Under the pieces are notes generated by a model that saw only the letters and a program-made list of their open reading frames with translations, was not told where the DNA came from and did no database searches. A stretch of 64,000 bases of DNA from Clostridioides difficile CD160 (lineage in GTDB: Bacteria; Bacillota; Clostridia; Peptostreptococcales; Peptostreptococcaceae): the NCBI RefSeq assembly GCF_000449425.2, contig NZ_AVHW01000095.1:1-64000 (forward strand), given 5' to 3'. This document shows, one piece after another, positions 44,725-53,908 of this stretch. The position numbers and the translations under genes were made by a program. Every line of letters starts with the position of its first letter. Within the stretch, counting starts at the first letter, position 1.

Positions 44725-46074
44725 TTATTCATCTTTACCTGCTACTGATAATTCTTTAATAACAACTGAAGGTGAGCCTATACTACTCATTGGAAATTCT
44801 AAATCTTCTCCTATAACTTCAATATTTTTCAATAGGTCAAAATAGTTTCCTGCTACTGTAATTTGCTCTACTGGAAATGCTTTTTGCCCTTCTTTAATAT
44901 AAAAACCTTTAGCTGCCAAAGAAAAGTCTCCTGTTACTGAATTTGCACCTGAATGAAGACCTGCAAAACTAGTAACCATCAATCCTTCACCTATATCCTT
45001 CATAATTTCATCTAGAGATTTATCTCCTTTCTCTATATAAAAGTTAGTTGGATGTATACCTATAGGTGATGAATACGAAGATTTTATTCCATTTCCTGTA
45101 GTCTTTACATTTGCCTTATTAGCCGTCTTTAAGTTATGAAGTAAAGTTATAAGCTTTCCATTTGAAATGACTTCTTTTTTAAATGTGGCTACTCCTTCAT
45201 CATCAAAAGGAGTAGATGCCATACCATTTTCTAAAAGTGGGTCATCAACTATTGTAACTATAGGAGATGCTATCATATCTCCTTCTCTGTCTTTTAATAA
45301 AGATAATCCTTTTTGAGCTGAATCTGCATTAAATATTCCAGAAAATGTGCTAAGTAAAGATACCATAGCTTCATTAAACAGTATAGTTTTATATTTACCT
45401 GATGGAATACTCTTACCACCTACTTTAGATAAAGCATTATCAACACCAAGTTTTGCTATCTCGTAAGGCTTTATTTCTCCAATAGAAGTTGCTATATTGT
45501 ATCCTACTCCATCATATTTTTGCCCATTGTCTTCTATGATAGGAACTACAAACCCTATAAGCATATTAGTTGTATTACTCAAATCAAGACCTTTAGTATT
45601 ATATATACCATTGCTTGATACAGAATAAGATATAGTACATCTAGATAAATTTACTACCTTATCTGAATAAGCTTTAGTCTCTCTTTCCATTTCTAGAGCT
45701 AAATCAATCAACTTATCTGCTTCTAAATTTTCCAACTCTTTAGAATAAGTCTTTACATAATTATAGTGCTTGTCACCTTCATATATAAACTGTACATCTT
45801 CATTTTCAATGGTATTTACCCCATCTTTTACACTTTTTATCAACATATCAACAGCTTTATCATCTAAAATTTCAGTATAAGAGTAACCTATCTTTCCATT
45901 TACTTTTCCTCTAAAAGATAAACCAAAAGATTTATCAAGATTGTATTTTTCAACTTCTCCTTCATATATATTTATACTTAAATTTTCTCCTGTATAATAA
46001 TATACTTCACACTCTTCAAAACCTCCACTTAGAGCCTTTTTAAATAATATATCCTTAAAACTTTTAAGTTCCAC
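44725..46074 (-). CDS. pmbA: TldE/PmbA family metalloprotease component
   Basis: The protein is about 449 residues and belongs to the PmbA/TldE half of the TldD/TldE pair: GLSFRGKVNGKIGYSYTEIL, VEQITVAGNYFDLLKNIEVI and a C-terminal IKELSVAG. The TldE subunit has no zinc motif of its own; it completes the heterodimeric cavity that degrades unfolded small peptides. I place the start at the GTG at 46074, with AGGAGGGAT just upstream and 11 bp after the tldD stop; the longer frame lies inside tldD and is not needed. Confidence 0.9.
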   Translation of the reverse strand: MELKSFKDILFKKALSGGFEECEVYYYTGENLSINIYEGEVEKYNLDKSFGLSFRGKVNGKIGYSYTEILDDKAVDMLIKSVKDGVNTIENEDVQFIYEGDKHYNYVKTYSKELENLEADKLIDLALEMERETKAYSDKVVNLSRCTISYSVSSNGIYNTKGLDLSNTTNMLIGFVVPIIEDNGQKYDGVGYNIATSIGEIKPYEIAKLGVDNALSKVGGKSIPSGKYKTILFNEAMVSLLSTFSGIFNADSAQKGLSLLKDREGDMIASPIVTIVDDPLLENGMASTPFDDEGVATFKKEVISNGKLITLLHNLKTANKANVKTTGNGIKSSYSSPIGIHPTNFYIEKGDKSLDEIMKDIGEGLMVTSFAGLHSGANSVTGDFSLAAKGFYIKEGQKAFPVEQITVAGNYFDLLKNIEVIGEDLEFPMSSIGSPSVVIKELSVAGKDE

Positions 46075-46085
46075 AATTATCCCTC

Positions 46086-47468
46086 CTATCTTCCACCTAC
46101 AGTAATTTCTTTTACCCTTATCATAGGTTGACCTACATTGGTTGGTATACTTCCTGATGATGAACCACACATCCCCTGAGCTTGTTTTAAGTTGTCCCCA
46201 ACCATATCTATATTCATAAGTACATCGCTACCTTTTCCAATTAAACTAGCACCTCTAACTGGCTCTTGTATTTCTCCATTTTTTATCAAGTAGCCCTCTG
46301 AAACTGCGAAATTAAACTCTCCTGTTACAGGATTTACAGAACCGCCACCCATTTTTTTAGCATAAAGTCCATCTGGTATTGACTTTATAATATCTTCTGG
46401 TTTATCTTCTCCAGCAGCAATATAAGTGTTGGTCATTCTTGAAGTTGGAGCAAATTTATAGTTTTGTCTACGAGAACTTCCTGTAGGATTCATTCCCATT
46501 CGTCTACCATTCAGCTTATCTATCATATAAGACTTCAATATTCCATTTTCAATTAGTATATTTTTTTGAGCTGGATTTCCTTCATCATCTATATTCATAG
46601 AGCCCCAGTAATTTGGTATTGTACCATCATCTATAGCTGTAATCTTTGTAGAAGCAATCTGTTGACCTAATTTATCTGCAAATACAGAGTTGCCTTTTGC
46701 AACTGATGTAGCTTCCAAAGAATGTCCACATGCTTCATGAAAAATTACCCCACCAAATCCATTATCTATCGCCACCATCATATTACCTGCTGGACAATTT
46801 TTAGCATGCAACATAGTATGTGCTACTCTAGCCGATTCTCTTGCATAGTATTCTGGGTCTATCTCTTCAAATATCTCAAATCCTTTGCAACCTCCAGGAC
46901 CTTCAAATCCAGTTTGATTTTCATTGCCTTTAGATGCAACTGAACTTATTCCAAGTCTCGTTCTTATTCTTCTATCTTCAACATATACTCCTTCAGTATT
47001 TGCAATTAATATTTTTTGGTCTTTATCTGAATAGCTAACACTCACTTGTGATATATCACTACTAAACTCTTTTGCACTCTTATATGCAATCTTCATTACA
47101 TTTACTTTATCTCTATTACCTATTGAATTTGGATAAATTTTTATATTATGTATGTTATTTATTTTAATATTGTCATTTAGTATTACACTTTTTCCATCTT
47201 CTAATCTACCTAGAGCAACAGCAGCTTTATATGCTACATCCAACAAACTATTTAACGAATTGTCACTTGTATAAGCATATATACTTTTTAATCCTTTAAA
47301 TATTCTTATTCCTATACCATAATTTCTTCCACCTATTGCATTTTCTACCTTATTATCTATTAAACTAATAGAATTATTTATAGTGTCTTCTTCAAAAATC
47401 TCAGCGAAGTCTCCTCCAGTAATTAGACACTTTTCTAATACCTTTGAAGCTATATCTTTTGAAAGCAT
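46086..47468 (-). CDS. tldD: TldD family metalloprotease
   Basis: The 460-residue protein is the catalytic subunit, with the zinc site HEACGH (residues around 242) within VIFHEACGHSLEA and the later GRRMGMNPTGSSRRQNYKFA and CGSSSGSIPTNVGQPM. TldD/TldE proteases cut short unfolded peptides and mature certain peptide antibiotics and antitoxins; no such substrate gene is seen here. ATG at 47468 follows AGGAGG. It is the first gene of the two-gene unit. Confidence 0.93.
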   Translation of the reverse strand: MLSKDIASKVLEKCLITGGDFAEIFEEDTINNSISLIDNKVENAIGGRNYGIGIRIFKGLKSIYAYTSDNSLNSLLDVAYKAAVALGRLEDGKSVILNDNIKINNIHNIKIYPNSIGNRDKVNVMKIAYKSAKEFSSDISQVSVSYSDKDQKILIANTEGVYVEDRRIRTRLGISSVASKGNENQTGFEGPGGCKGFEIFEEIDPEYYARESARVAHTMLHAKNCPAGNMMVAIDNGFGGVIFHEACGHSLEATSVAKGNSVFADKLGQQIASTKITAIDDGTIPNYWGSMNIDDEGNPAQKNILIENGILKSYMIDKLNGRRMGMNPTGSSRRQNYKFAPTSRMTNTYIAAGEDKPEDIIKSIPDGLYAKKMGGGSVNPVTGEFNFAVSEGYLIKNGEIQEPVRGASLIGKGSDVLMNIDMVGDNLKQAQGMCGSSSGSIPTNVGQPMIRVKEITVGGR

Positions 47469-47712
47469 AAATTTACCTCCTACTTTAAATTTTTAATTAA
47501 CTTTTATCTAATCCTTTTACTTATTAAAAACATTATATACCACTATTACTTAAAGTAAAGTACTTATAAATATATTATACATATGTTTTACACTAAAATG
47601 TTATCACATTTTTATTTATACATACCCATATATCTAGATAATTAAAATGTATAATATTATTTGCTATAGAAAATAATACACTCATACATAATAAATTTTA
47701 GGAGTGAAATAT

Positions 47713-48927
47713 ATGAATCAAGAATATGTAAAAGGAAAACCTATTTTTACTAATATAAACAAAATTCCAAAACAATTTCCGTATCTTACTGATGACATTG
47801 ATACTGATGTTATAATTGTTGGTGGTGGTGTTACTGGATGCATTTGTGCTTACTATCTAGCTAAAAACAATATAAAATCAGTCATTCTTGAAAAAGGAAG
47901 GATTGCACATGGAAGCACTAGTGTAACCACTTCTCTTTTACAGTATGAGTTAGATGACAATTTGATAGACTTAACAGAAGTTATGACTTTAACTGATGCT
48001 CTAAAAGCATACAACCTTTGTGTATCAGCACTTGAAGAGTTAGATGAATTTATAGAACTCTATGGAAATAAGTGTGATTATGCCAAGAGAGATACTCTAC
48101 TTTATACTGCTAATAAACTTGAAGTTAAGGCTATAAAAGAAGAATATAATTTAAGAAAAGAAAATGGATTCGATGTTGAATATATTGATGAATCTACAAA
48201 CCCTTTTAGTTTTGATTTGAAATCAGGGTTGATAGCAAAAAACGGAGGAAGAGAACTAGACCCATATAAGTATAGTCATCATTTAATCGATGTAAGTCTA
48301 AAAAATGGTCTGCAAGTATATGAAAATACAGAAGTAAAAAAAGTAGACTTTTCAAATGATAAAGTGACTGCTGAAGTATCTTATGGTTATAAAGTTCATG
48401 GAAAAAAACTAATCGTAGCTACAGGGTACAATACAAGTTTATTTACAAAAAGAAACTTTGCAACTAAGTCAAATACTTTCAATATAGCGACAAAACCGAT
48501 TGAAAATATAGACTCTTGGAAAAACAATGTTCTAATTAGAGATAACTGTGACCCATATAATTATCTAAGAACTACGAAAGATAATCGATTAATTATAGGT
48601 GGCGAGGATGTAAGTTTTGATGATATAGAAAACGAAACTTTAGCTAATGAAAAGTATGACATTTTAGAACAAAGATTAAAAAGTATGTTTAAGGATATAG
48701 AAGATATACAGATTGAGTATAAATATTGTGGTTGTTTTGCTTCTACTTTAGATAATTTAGGTTTTATTGGTCCAGATAACAAAAACCACAATCTATGGTA
48801 TTGCCTAGGTTATGGAGCCAATGGAATACTCTTTGCAATACTTGGTGGTATAATGTTAAGTGAATTGTATCTTGGTAAAGAAAATAAAAATATGAAATTG
48901 TTTAGAGTAAATAGATTTGATAAATAG
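47713..48927 (+). CDS. FAD-dependent oxidoreductase (DAO family)
   Basis: The protein is about 404 residues with an N-terminal FAD-binding dinucleotide fold, VIIVGGGVTGCICAYYLAKN, a second nucleotide contact in EKGRIAHGSTSVTTSLLQY, and a C-terminal GYGANGILFAILGG. It belongs to the D-amino-acid-oxidase/glycine-oxidase-like fold group and is related to YhfW-type proteins but without a Rieske domain. The substrate is unknown. The ATG at 47713 follows AGGAG; a GTG 9 bases earlier overlaps that site. It stands alone between the tldD pair and a regulator. Confidence 0.8.
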   Translation: MNQEYVKGKPIFTNINKIPKQFPYLTDDIDTDVIIVGGGVTGCICAYYLAKNNIKSVILEKGRIAHGSTSVTTSLLQYELDDNLIDLTEVMTLTDALKAYNLCVSALEELDEFIELYGNKCDYAKRDTLLYTANKLEVKAIKEEYNLRKENGFDVEYIDESTNPFSFDLKSGLIAKNGGRELDPYKYSHHLIDVSLKNGLQVYENTEVKKVDFSNDKVTAEVSYGYKVHGKKLIVATGYNTSLFTKRNFATKSNTFNIATKPIENIDSWKNNVLIRDNCDPYNYLRTTKDNRLIIGGEDVSFDDIENETLANEKYDILEQRLKSMFKDIEDIQIEYKYCGCFASTLDNLGFIGPDNKNHNLWYCLGYGANGILFAILGGIMLSELYLGKENKNMKLFRVNRFDK

Positions 48928-48939
48928 ACATTATATATT

Positions 48940-48999
48940 AAAAGACTGTACAAAAAAAGAACTTTAGAATTCTAAAATCTAATTTTTGTGCAGTCTTTT
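48940..48999 (+). terminator. Terminator after the FAD oxidoreductase gene
   Basis: Arms AAAAGACTGTACAAAAA (from 48940) and TTTTTGTGCAGTCTTTT (to 48999), with one G-T pair and T-rich ends. Confidence 0.8.
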
Positions 49000-49123
49000 A
49001 TAATGTTCTTTTTAAAAACACTTTATTTATAATTAAATATAAAGTAAAATATTAAAATATAACTGATAAATTTAGCCATAGTATAATATTTAAGTTTATT
49101 TGATGAAATATGGAGGAATCATT

Positions 49124-51034
49124 ATGAAAGAAATACTCGTTATTGCTCCCACTAAAGGAACCTATGAAAAATCAATTCACATAGTTAAAAAACACAAGTA
49201 TACAAATATTGATGTTGTATTTGGTAATCTAAAAGAAGGGATACCTCTTGCTGAAAAAAGTATTAATCATGGAACCAGAATTATCATAAGCCGAGGTGGG
49301 ACTTACAATATGCTAAAATCTACTTACAACATACCTGTAGTTGAAATTAAAGTAGATGCTTATGATATCATAGAAAGCTATAAAGAAGTAAAAAACTCTA
49401 ATGAACCATTTGGAATAATTGGATTTAATAATGTAATCTATGGTTTTGACATTATAGAAGAAATATTGAATAAAAAAATAACTATGATTGAAATTGAAAA
49501 AGAAGAAGAGATTTATGATGCTATAGAAAAATATAGAAAGAAAGGTATCAACACATATATAGGAGATACTACTGTTGCACATATTGTTAAAAGACTCAAT
49601 TGCAAGGGGATATTAATCGAATCTAGGGAAGAAAACATACTTAGAGCTATTCAACAAGCAGAGCAAATACTTGATGCAACTAAAGATGAACAAAAAAGAA
49701 GATTACAGATAGAAGCTATGACAGATTTCGTACATGATGGAATAATAACAGTCGATAAAAATTTTAAAATCACATTATTTAATAAGAGTGCTGAAAAAAT
49801 ATTTGGTATAAAAAAAGAAAATGCACTTTATCATAATGTTATAGATGTTATTCCAAACACAGTTCTTCCACAAGTAGTTGAGACTATGGAACCTCAAATT
49901 GGTGAAATACAAAATATAGGAAGTACAAAAATCATTACAAATAGAGTTCCAATCATAGTTGATGGTCAAATTCAAGGAGCTGTTTCTACATTTCAAGATA
50001 GTAAAGAAATAAGTTCTTTTGAACATACAATAAGAAGAAGTCTATTAAATAAAGGACTCTCTGCCAAATACACTTTTGACGATATAATACATGCTAGTGA
50101 AAAAACGAAAAATTGCATAGAAATTGCAAAGAAATATGCCTGTTATGATACTCCAATGATTATTACTGGAGAATCGGGTGTTGGTAAAGAGCTGTTTTGT
50201 CAAAGTATACACAACTATAGTAAACGTAAAAAGGCACCTTTTGTTGCTGTAAATTGTGCTGCTATACCTCCATCTTTAATAGAAAGTGAATTTTTTGGTT
50301 ATGAGGAAGGTTCATTTACAGGTGCAAGAAAAAAAGGTAAAGCAGGCGTATTTGAGTTAGCACATGAAGGTACAATCTTTCTCGATGAAATAAGTGAAAT
50401 TCCTCTTGAACTTCAAGGACGACTGTTGAGAGTATTACAGGAAAAGCAAGTTATGAGAATTGGTGGTGATAAAGTCATCCCTATAGATGTAAAAATTATT
50501 TGTGCTTCTAATAAAGACTTAAAAAATATGATGCGTGATGGTTTATTTAGACAAGACCTTTATTTTAGAATAAATATCTTAACACTATATCTTCCTTCCT
50601 TAAAAGAAAGAAAAGAAGATATTTTAGAGTTGTCAGAATTTTTTATACATAAATATTCAATCAAATACAACAAAACACCTTTAATAATCACTCCAAATAT
50701 TAAACAAGTACTTCTTGAACGAGAATACGAAGGGAATATAAGAGAACTGGAGGGAATGATGGAAAGAGCTGTTATTGTAGAATCATTTGACTCAATTTTA
50801 TCAGAAAAATATAACAGCGAGTATACAAATAATATAGCTAATACAAATAATATAGCTAATACAAATAATAATAATTTTGAATGTAATAACTTAGATTTAA
50901 AGACATTAGAAAAAAAATATATCTATAAAATTTACAACGAAAACAATAGAAATACTACAAAAACTTGTGAAATTCTAAAAATAACCCGCTCTACTCTATG
51001 GAGAAAATTAAAAGAAATAGAAAATGATGTTTAA
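49124..51034 (+). CDS. Sigma-54-dependent regulator with PrpR_N sensor, PAS and Fis HTH
   Basis: The protein is about 636 residues: an N-terminal PrpR_N-type sensor (1-190; IIISRGGTYNMLKS), PAS (about 200-300), AAA+ (about 325-560) with Walker A TGESGVGKELFCQ, the GSFTGA loop in EEGSFTGARKKG, Walker B GTIFLDEISEI, and a C-terminal Fis-type helix (TKTCEILKITRSTLWRKL). A low-complexity, tandemly repeated Asn-rich linker sits between the AAA+ and HTH parts. ATG at 49124 follows GGAGG. It should activate the kdgT operon downstream, which has a -24/-12 promoter. Confidence 0.92.
   Translation: MKEILVIAPTKGTYEKSIHIVKKHKYTNIDVVFGNLKEGIPLAEKSINHGTRIIISRGGTYNMLKSTYNIPVVEIKVDAYDIIESYKEVKNSNEPFGIIGFNNVIYGFDIIEEILNKKITMIEIEKEEEIYDAIEKYRKKGINTYIGDTTVAHIVKRLNCKGILIESREENILRAIQQAEQILDATKDEQKRRLQIEAMTDFVHDGIITVDKNFKITLFNKSAEKIFGIKKENALYHNVIDVIPNTVLPQVVETMEPQIGEIQNIGSTKIITNRVPIIVDGQIQGAVSTFQDSKEISSFEHTIRRSLLNKGLSAKYTFDDIIHASEKTKNCIEIAKKYACYDTPMIITGESGVGKELFCQSIHNYSKRKKAPFVAVNCAAIPPSLIESEFFGYEEGSFTGARKKGKAGVFELAHEGTIFLDEISEIPLELQGRLLRVLQEKQVMRIGGDKVIPIDVKIICASNKDLKNMMRDGLFRQDLYFRINILTLYLPSLKERKEDILELSEFFIHKYSIKYNKTPLIITPNIKQVLLEREYEGNIRELEGMMERAVIVESFDSILSEKYNSEYTNNIANTNNIANTNNNNFECNNLDLKTLEKKYIYKIYNENNRNTTKTCEILKITRSTLWRKLKEIENDV
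50825..50878 (+). repeat. In-frame 18-bp tandem repeat in the regulator linker
   Basis: Unit ACAAATAATATAGCTAAT occurs at 50825-50842 and 50843-50860, with a decayed third copy. It encodes T-N-N-I-A-N repeats and is likely to vary in copy number between strains. Confidence 0.85.
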
Positions 51035-51052
51035 AAATAATACATATTTAAT

Positions 51053-51101
51053 ATAACGAAACGTTTTATGTTTAATTTTAATACATAAAACGTTTCGTTA
51101 T
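51053..51101. terminator. 18-bp inverted repeat: regulator terminator and/or upstream activator site
   Basis: Arms ATAACGAAACGTTTTATG (51053-51070) and its complement (51084-51101). It lies 19 bp past the regulator stop and about 195 bp upstream of the expected sigma-54 start site. Only a weak T-run (TATTTT) follows, so a regulator-binding role is as likely as termination. Confidence 0.6.
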
Positions 51102-51246
51102 TTTGCTGAAAAATACGATTATATAATAAAATAATTATTTTCAATTTTAAATTTCACACAATTATGCATTTAATTCTAAGTAATCTACAGCATTTCAAAC
51201 AAGCAACAAAAATAATCAAAATAACTTTAAATACAAAATCTATATA

Positions 51247-51264
51247 TTGGCATAGTAATTGCTT
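51247..51264 (+). promoter_or_regulatory. Sigma-54 (-24/-12) promoter of the kdgT operon
   Basis: TTGGCATAGTAATTGCTT has GG (51249-51250) and GC (51261-51262) 10 bases apart, TGGCAT-N5-TTGC. The kdgT ATG is about 40 bp downstream. Confidence 0.88.
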
Positions 51265-51302
51265 TTAGATACTTATATAAAAATGTAAAGGAGTGATACT
51301 AG

Positions 51303-52277
51303 ATGCACATCTTAAAATCAGTGAAAAAGATACCAGGAGGACTTATGGTATGTCCCTTGTTATTGGGAGCACTATTTAATACAGTATGTCCACAAGCTCT
51401 AGAAATTGGAGGATTCACAACATCCTTATTTAAAACTGGTGCAATGAGTATACTTGCTCTATTCTGTCTATGTAATGGTGCTCAAATTAACATTAGACAA
51501 GCTGGTAAACCATTGACTAAAGGAATAGTACTTACAGCAACAAAATTTGTAATTGGTGCAGTATTAGGTATTATCGTCAGTAAATTTATAGGGCCTAAAG
51601 GCATAATTGGTATTACACCTCTTGCCATAGTGGCTACCATGACCAATTCAAATGGAGGTCTATTTGCTGCACTTGCAGGTGAATATGGAGACTCTACAGA
51701 TGTTGGAGCAATATCTATATTATCTTTAAATGATGGTCCTTTTTTCACAATGCTTGCTTTTGGAGTGACTGGACTTGCAAATGTACCTATAGTTGCACTA
51801 TTTGCAGCACTCATACCAATACTACTTGGATTTATACTTGGGAATCTCGATGAAGATATACGAGAATTCCTTGCACCTGGTACAACATTATTAATTCCTT
51901 TCTTTGCTTTCCCTTTAGGAGCAGCATTAAACTTTAATCAAATTATAACTGCTGGATTACCTGGGGTTGTACTTGGCTTAGGAGTTACTCTAATAACAGG
52001 TATGGGTGGATACTTTGTAATGAAACTTATACGTGCAGAGCATCCAGCAGTGGGTGCAGCAACTGGAACAACAGCCGGAAATGCAGCTGGTACTCCTGAA
52101 GCTTTAGCTGCTATAGACCCTACTCTAGCTACAATTGCAGCTGTTTCAACAGTACAGGTTGCTGCTGCTATCATTGTTACAGCAATATGTTGTCCAATGT
52201 TAGTTTCTTTTCTAGATAAAAGAGAAAAAAAGAAAAAAGCTATTTTTAAAACAAATAAAAATATTGAAGTAAATTAA
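51303..52277 (+). CDS. kdgT: 2-keto-3-deoxygluconate permease (KdgT family)
   Basis: The 324-residue membrane protein has about ten helices and the KdgT family look: KKIPGGLMVCPLLLGALFNT at the start, MTNSNGGLFAALAGEYGD and LSLNDGPFFTMLAFGVTG, and TTAGNAAGTPEALAAIDP. It would import 2-keto-3-deoxygluconate or another sugar acid with protons. First gene of a three-gene unit with a split lyase. The expression signal is the -24/-12 promoter just upstream. The ligand may differ given the lyase ambiguity described for its neighbours. Confidence 0.88.
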   Translation: MHILKSVKKIPGGLMVCPLLLGALFNTVCPQALEIGGFTTSLFKTGAMSILALFCLCNGAQINIRQAGKPLTKGIVLTATKFVIGAVLGIIVSKFIGPKGIIGITPLAIVATMTNSNGGLFAALAGEYGDSTDVGAISILSLNDGPFFTMLAFGVTGLANVPIVALFAALIPILLGFILGNLDEDIREFLAPGTTLLIPFFAFPLGAALNFNQIITAGLPGVVLGLGVTLITGMGGYFVMKLIRAEHPAVGAATGTTAGNAAGTPEALAAIDPTLATIAAVSTVQVAAAIIVTAICCPMLVSFLDKREKKKKAIFKTNKNIEVN

Positions 52278-52297
52278 TATTTAAGGAGGTAAAAGTG

Positions 52298-52573
52298 ATG
52301 AATGCAATTATTCATGCAAATGAAAAAGATAATCTAGTTACATGTGTTAGACCTTTAGTTAAGGGTGAAAAAGTTTCAATTGATGGAAAATCTTACATAG
52401 TAAATGATGATATCCCTGTTTTTCACAAGATGGCTACAGAAGATGTAAAAAAAGGTGACGTTGTCTATAAATATGGTGAAGTTATAGGAATCGCAACAGT
52501 TGACATAAAAACTGGTGACTATGTTCATGTACATAATATTGAAAGTACACGTGGTCGTGGAGACAAAAAATAG
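52298..52573 (+). CDS. UxaA/SuyA-type small subunit (SAF domain)
   Basis: The protein is about 91 residues and is a stand-alone SAF domain (NEKDNLVTCVRPLVKGEKVS, then FHKMATEDVKKGDVVYKYGE), equivalent to the N-terminal part of altronate dehydratase UxaA or to the small subunit of sulfolactate sulfo-lyase SuyAB. GGAGG precedes overlapping GTG and ATG starts; I use the ATG at 52298. It pairs with the large-subunit gene 12 bp downstream. With KdgT next door, altronate or galactarate dehydration is the default reading. Confidence 0.82.
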   Translation: MNAIIHANEKDNLVTCVRPLVKGEKVSIDGKSYIVNDDIPVFHKMATEDVKKGDVVYKYGEVIGIATVDIKTGDYVHVHNIESTRGRGDKK

Positions 52574-52585
52574 GAGGTAATTAAA

Positions 52586-53749
52586 ATGAAATTAATGGGT
52601 TATTTAAGAGAAAATGGACAGTTTGGTATTCGTAATCATGTTTTAGTTATTCCAACGTCTGTATGTTCAAGTGAGACAGCTACAAGAATAGCATCACTTG
52701 TACCTGGAGCAATAGCTATCCCTCATCAACATGGATGTTGTCAAATTGGTTCTGATATAGAACTTACAGCAAAAACATTGATAGGATTTGGGAAAAATCC
52801 TAATGTTGCGGCAGTTTTAGTAGTTGGTCTTGGTTGTGATGGTATACAAGCAAAAGACTTAGCTTCTGAGATAGCTACAACAGGAAAAAAAGTAGATTAT
52901 GTTGTTATACAAGAATGTGGTGGAACCTTAAAAACAGTCTCTAAAGGAGCTGAAATAATAGGTCAAATGTCTCGTGAAGTATCAAAAGAAGTAAGAGTTG
53001 AATTCGATATGAGCGAAATTACATTAGCACTTGAATGTGGTGGTTCTGACCCAACAAGTGGAATAGCTTCAAACCCTTCAATAGGGGTTGCATCAAATCT
53101 TCTTGTAGATGAAGGTGGAAGCAGTATACTAAGTGAAACTACAGAAGTAATTGGTGCAGAACATTTACTGGCTACTCGTTTTGAAGATGAAAAAATGAAA
53201 GATAAGTTTCTTAAATTTGTAAGTGATGTAGAAAAGAGAGCAATTGCTATGGGAGAAGATTTACGTAGTGGTCAACCTACTCCAGGTAATAAAGCTGGTG
53301 GACTTTCAACAATCGAAGAAAAATCACTTGGATGTATGTATAAAGCAGGTAACAAGCCATTTAAAGGTGCTCTTGAATATGCTGATATTTTACCACATGA
53401 TAAAAAAGGTCTATATTTTATGGATACTCCAGGACAAGATATAGATTCTATTACTGGTATGGTAGCAGGTGGTGCACAGATTGTAATCTTTTCAACTGGT
53501 AGAGGTACTCCAACAGGAAGCCCAATTTCTCCAGTTATTAAAATCACTGGAAATAGTGATACATACAACAAAATGCCAGACAATATAGATATAAATGCAG
53601 GTAGAATTATAACAGATGGTGCTAAAATAGCAGATATAGGGCAAGAAATATTCAACGAAATAGTAGAAGTATGTAATGGTAAATATACTAAAGCTGAAAG
53701 TCTTGGTCATAGAGAATTTGGTATTTATAGAATTGCTTCTACATTTTAA
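52586..53749 (+). CDS. UxaA/SuyB-type large subunit (altronate dehydratase or sulfo-lyase family)
   Basis: The 387-residue protein is the catalytic C-terminal half of the UxaA family: GYLRENGQFGIRNHVLVIPT, HQHGCCQIGSDIE with conserved cysteines, VVGLGCDGIQ, ALECGGSDPTSGIASNP and MVAGGAQIVIFSTGRGTP. In UxaA it dehydrates altronate to 2-keto-3-deoxygluconate; in SuyB it splits sulfite from sulfolactate. The two-gene split and length resemble SuyAB, but the KdgT neighbour favours a sugar acid. No kdgK or kdgA gene lies in the window, so the product is handled elsewhere. Confidence 0.82.
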   Translation: MKLMGYLRENGQFGIRNHVLVIPTSVCSSETATRIASLVPGAIAIPHQHGCCQIGSDIELTAKTLIGFGKNPNVAAVLVVGLGCDGIQAKDLASEIATTGKKVDYVVIQECGGTLKTVSKGAEIIGQMSREVSKEVRVEFDMSEITLALECGGSDPTSGIASNPSIGVASNLLVDEGGSSILSETTEVIGAEHLLATRFEDEKMKDKFLKFVSDVEKRAIAMGEDLRSGQPTPGNKAGGLSTIEEKSLGCMYKAGNKPFKGALEYADILPHDKKGLYFMDTPGQDIDSITGMVAGGAQIVIFSTGRGTPTGSPISPVIKITGNSDTYNKMPDNIDINAGRIITDGAKIADIGQEIFNEIVEVCNGKYTKAESLGHREFGIYRIASTF

Positions 53750-53850
53750 TATCTGATAAATATAATATATAAAGTATCTTTATATAAATACACTCCCCCT
53801 ATATATACAAGATAAAAATCCTTTAACATAAAATTTAAAATATATAAAAG

Positions 53851-53890
53851 GGTCTATCAGTCAATAATTAAAATTATTAAGTGATAGACC
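53851..53890. terminator. Bidirectional terminator between uxaA-like and MATE genes
   Basis: Arms GGTCTATCA (53851-53859) and TGATAGACC (53882-53890), with A-run before and T-run after; it can serve both converging genes. Confidence 0.85.
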
Positions 53891-53908
53891 TTTTATTTTT
53901 TGATAAAT

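Noticed and set aside
52298..53749. Firm call of sulfolactate sulfo-lyase SuyAB
   Set aside because: Subunit split fits, but a KdgT-type permease is adjacent and UxaA-type lyases can also be split, so the call stays open.
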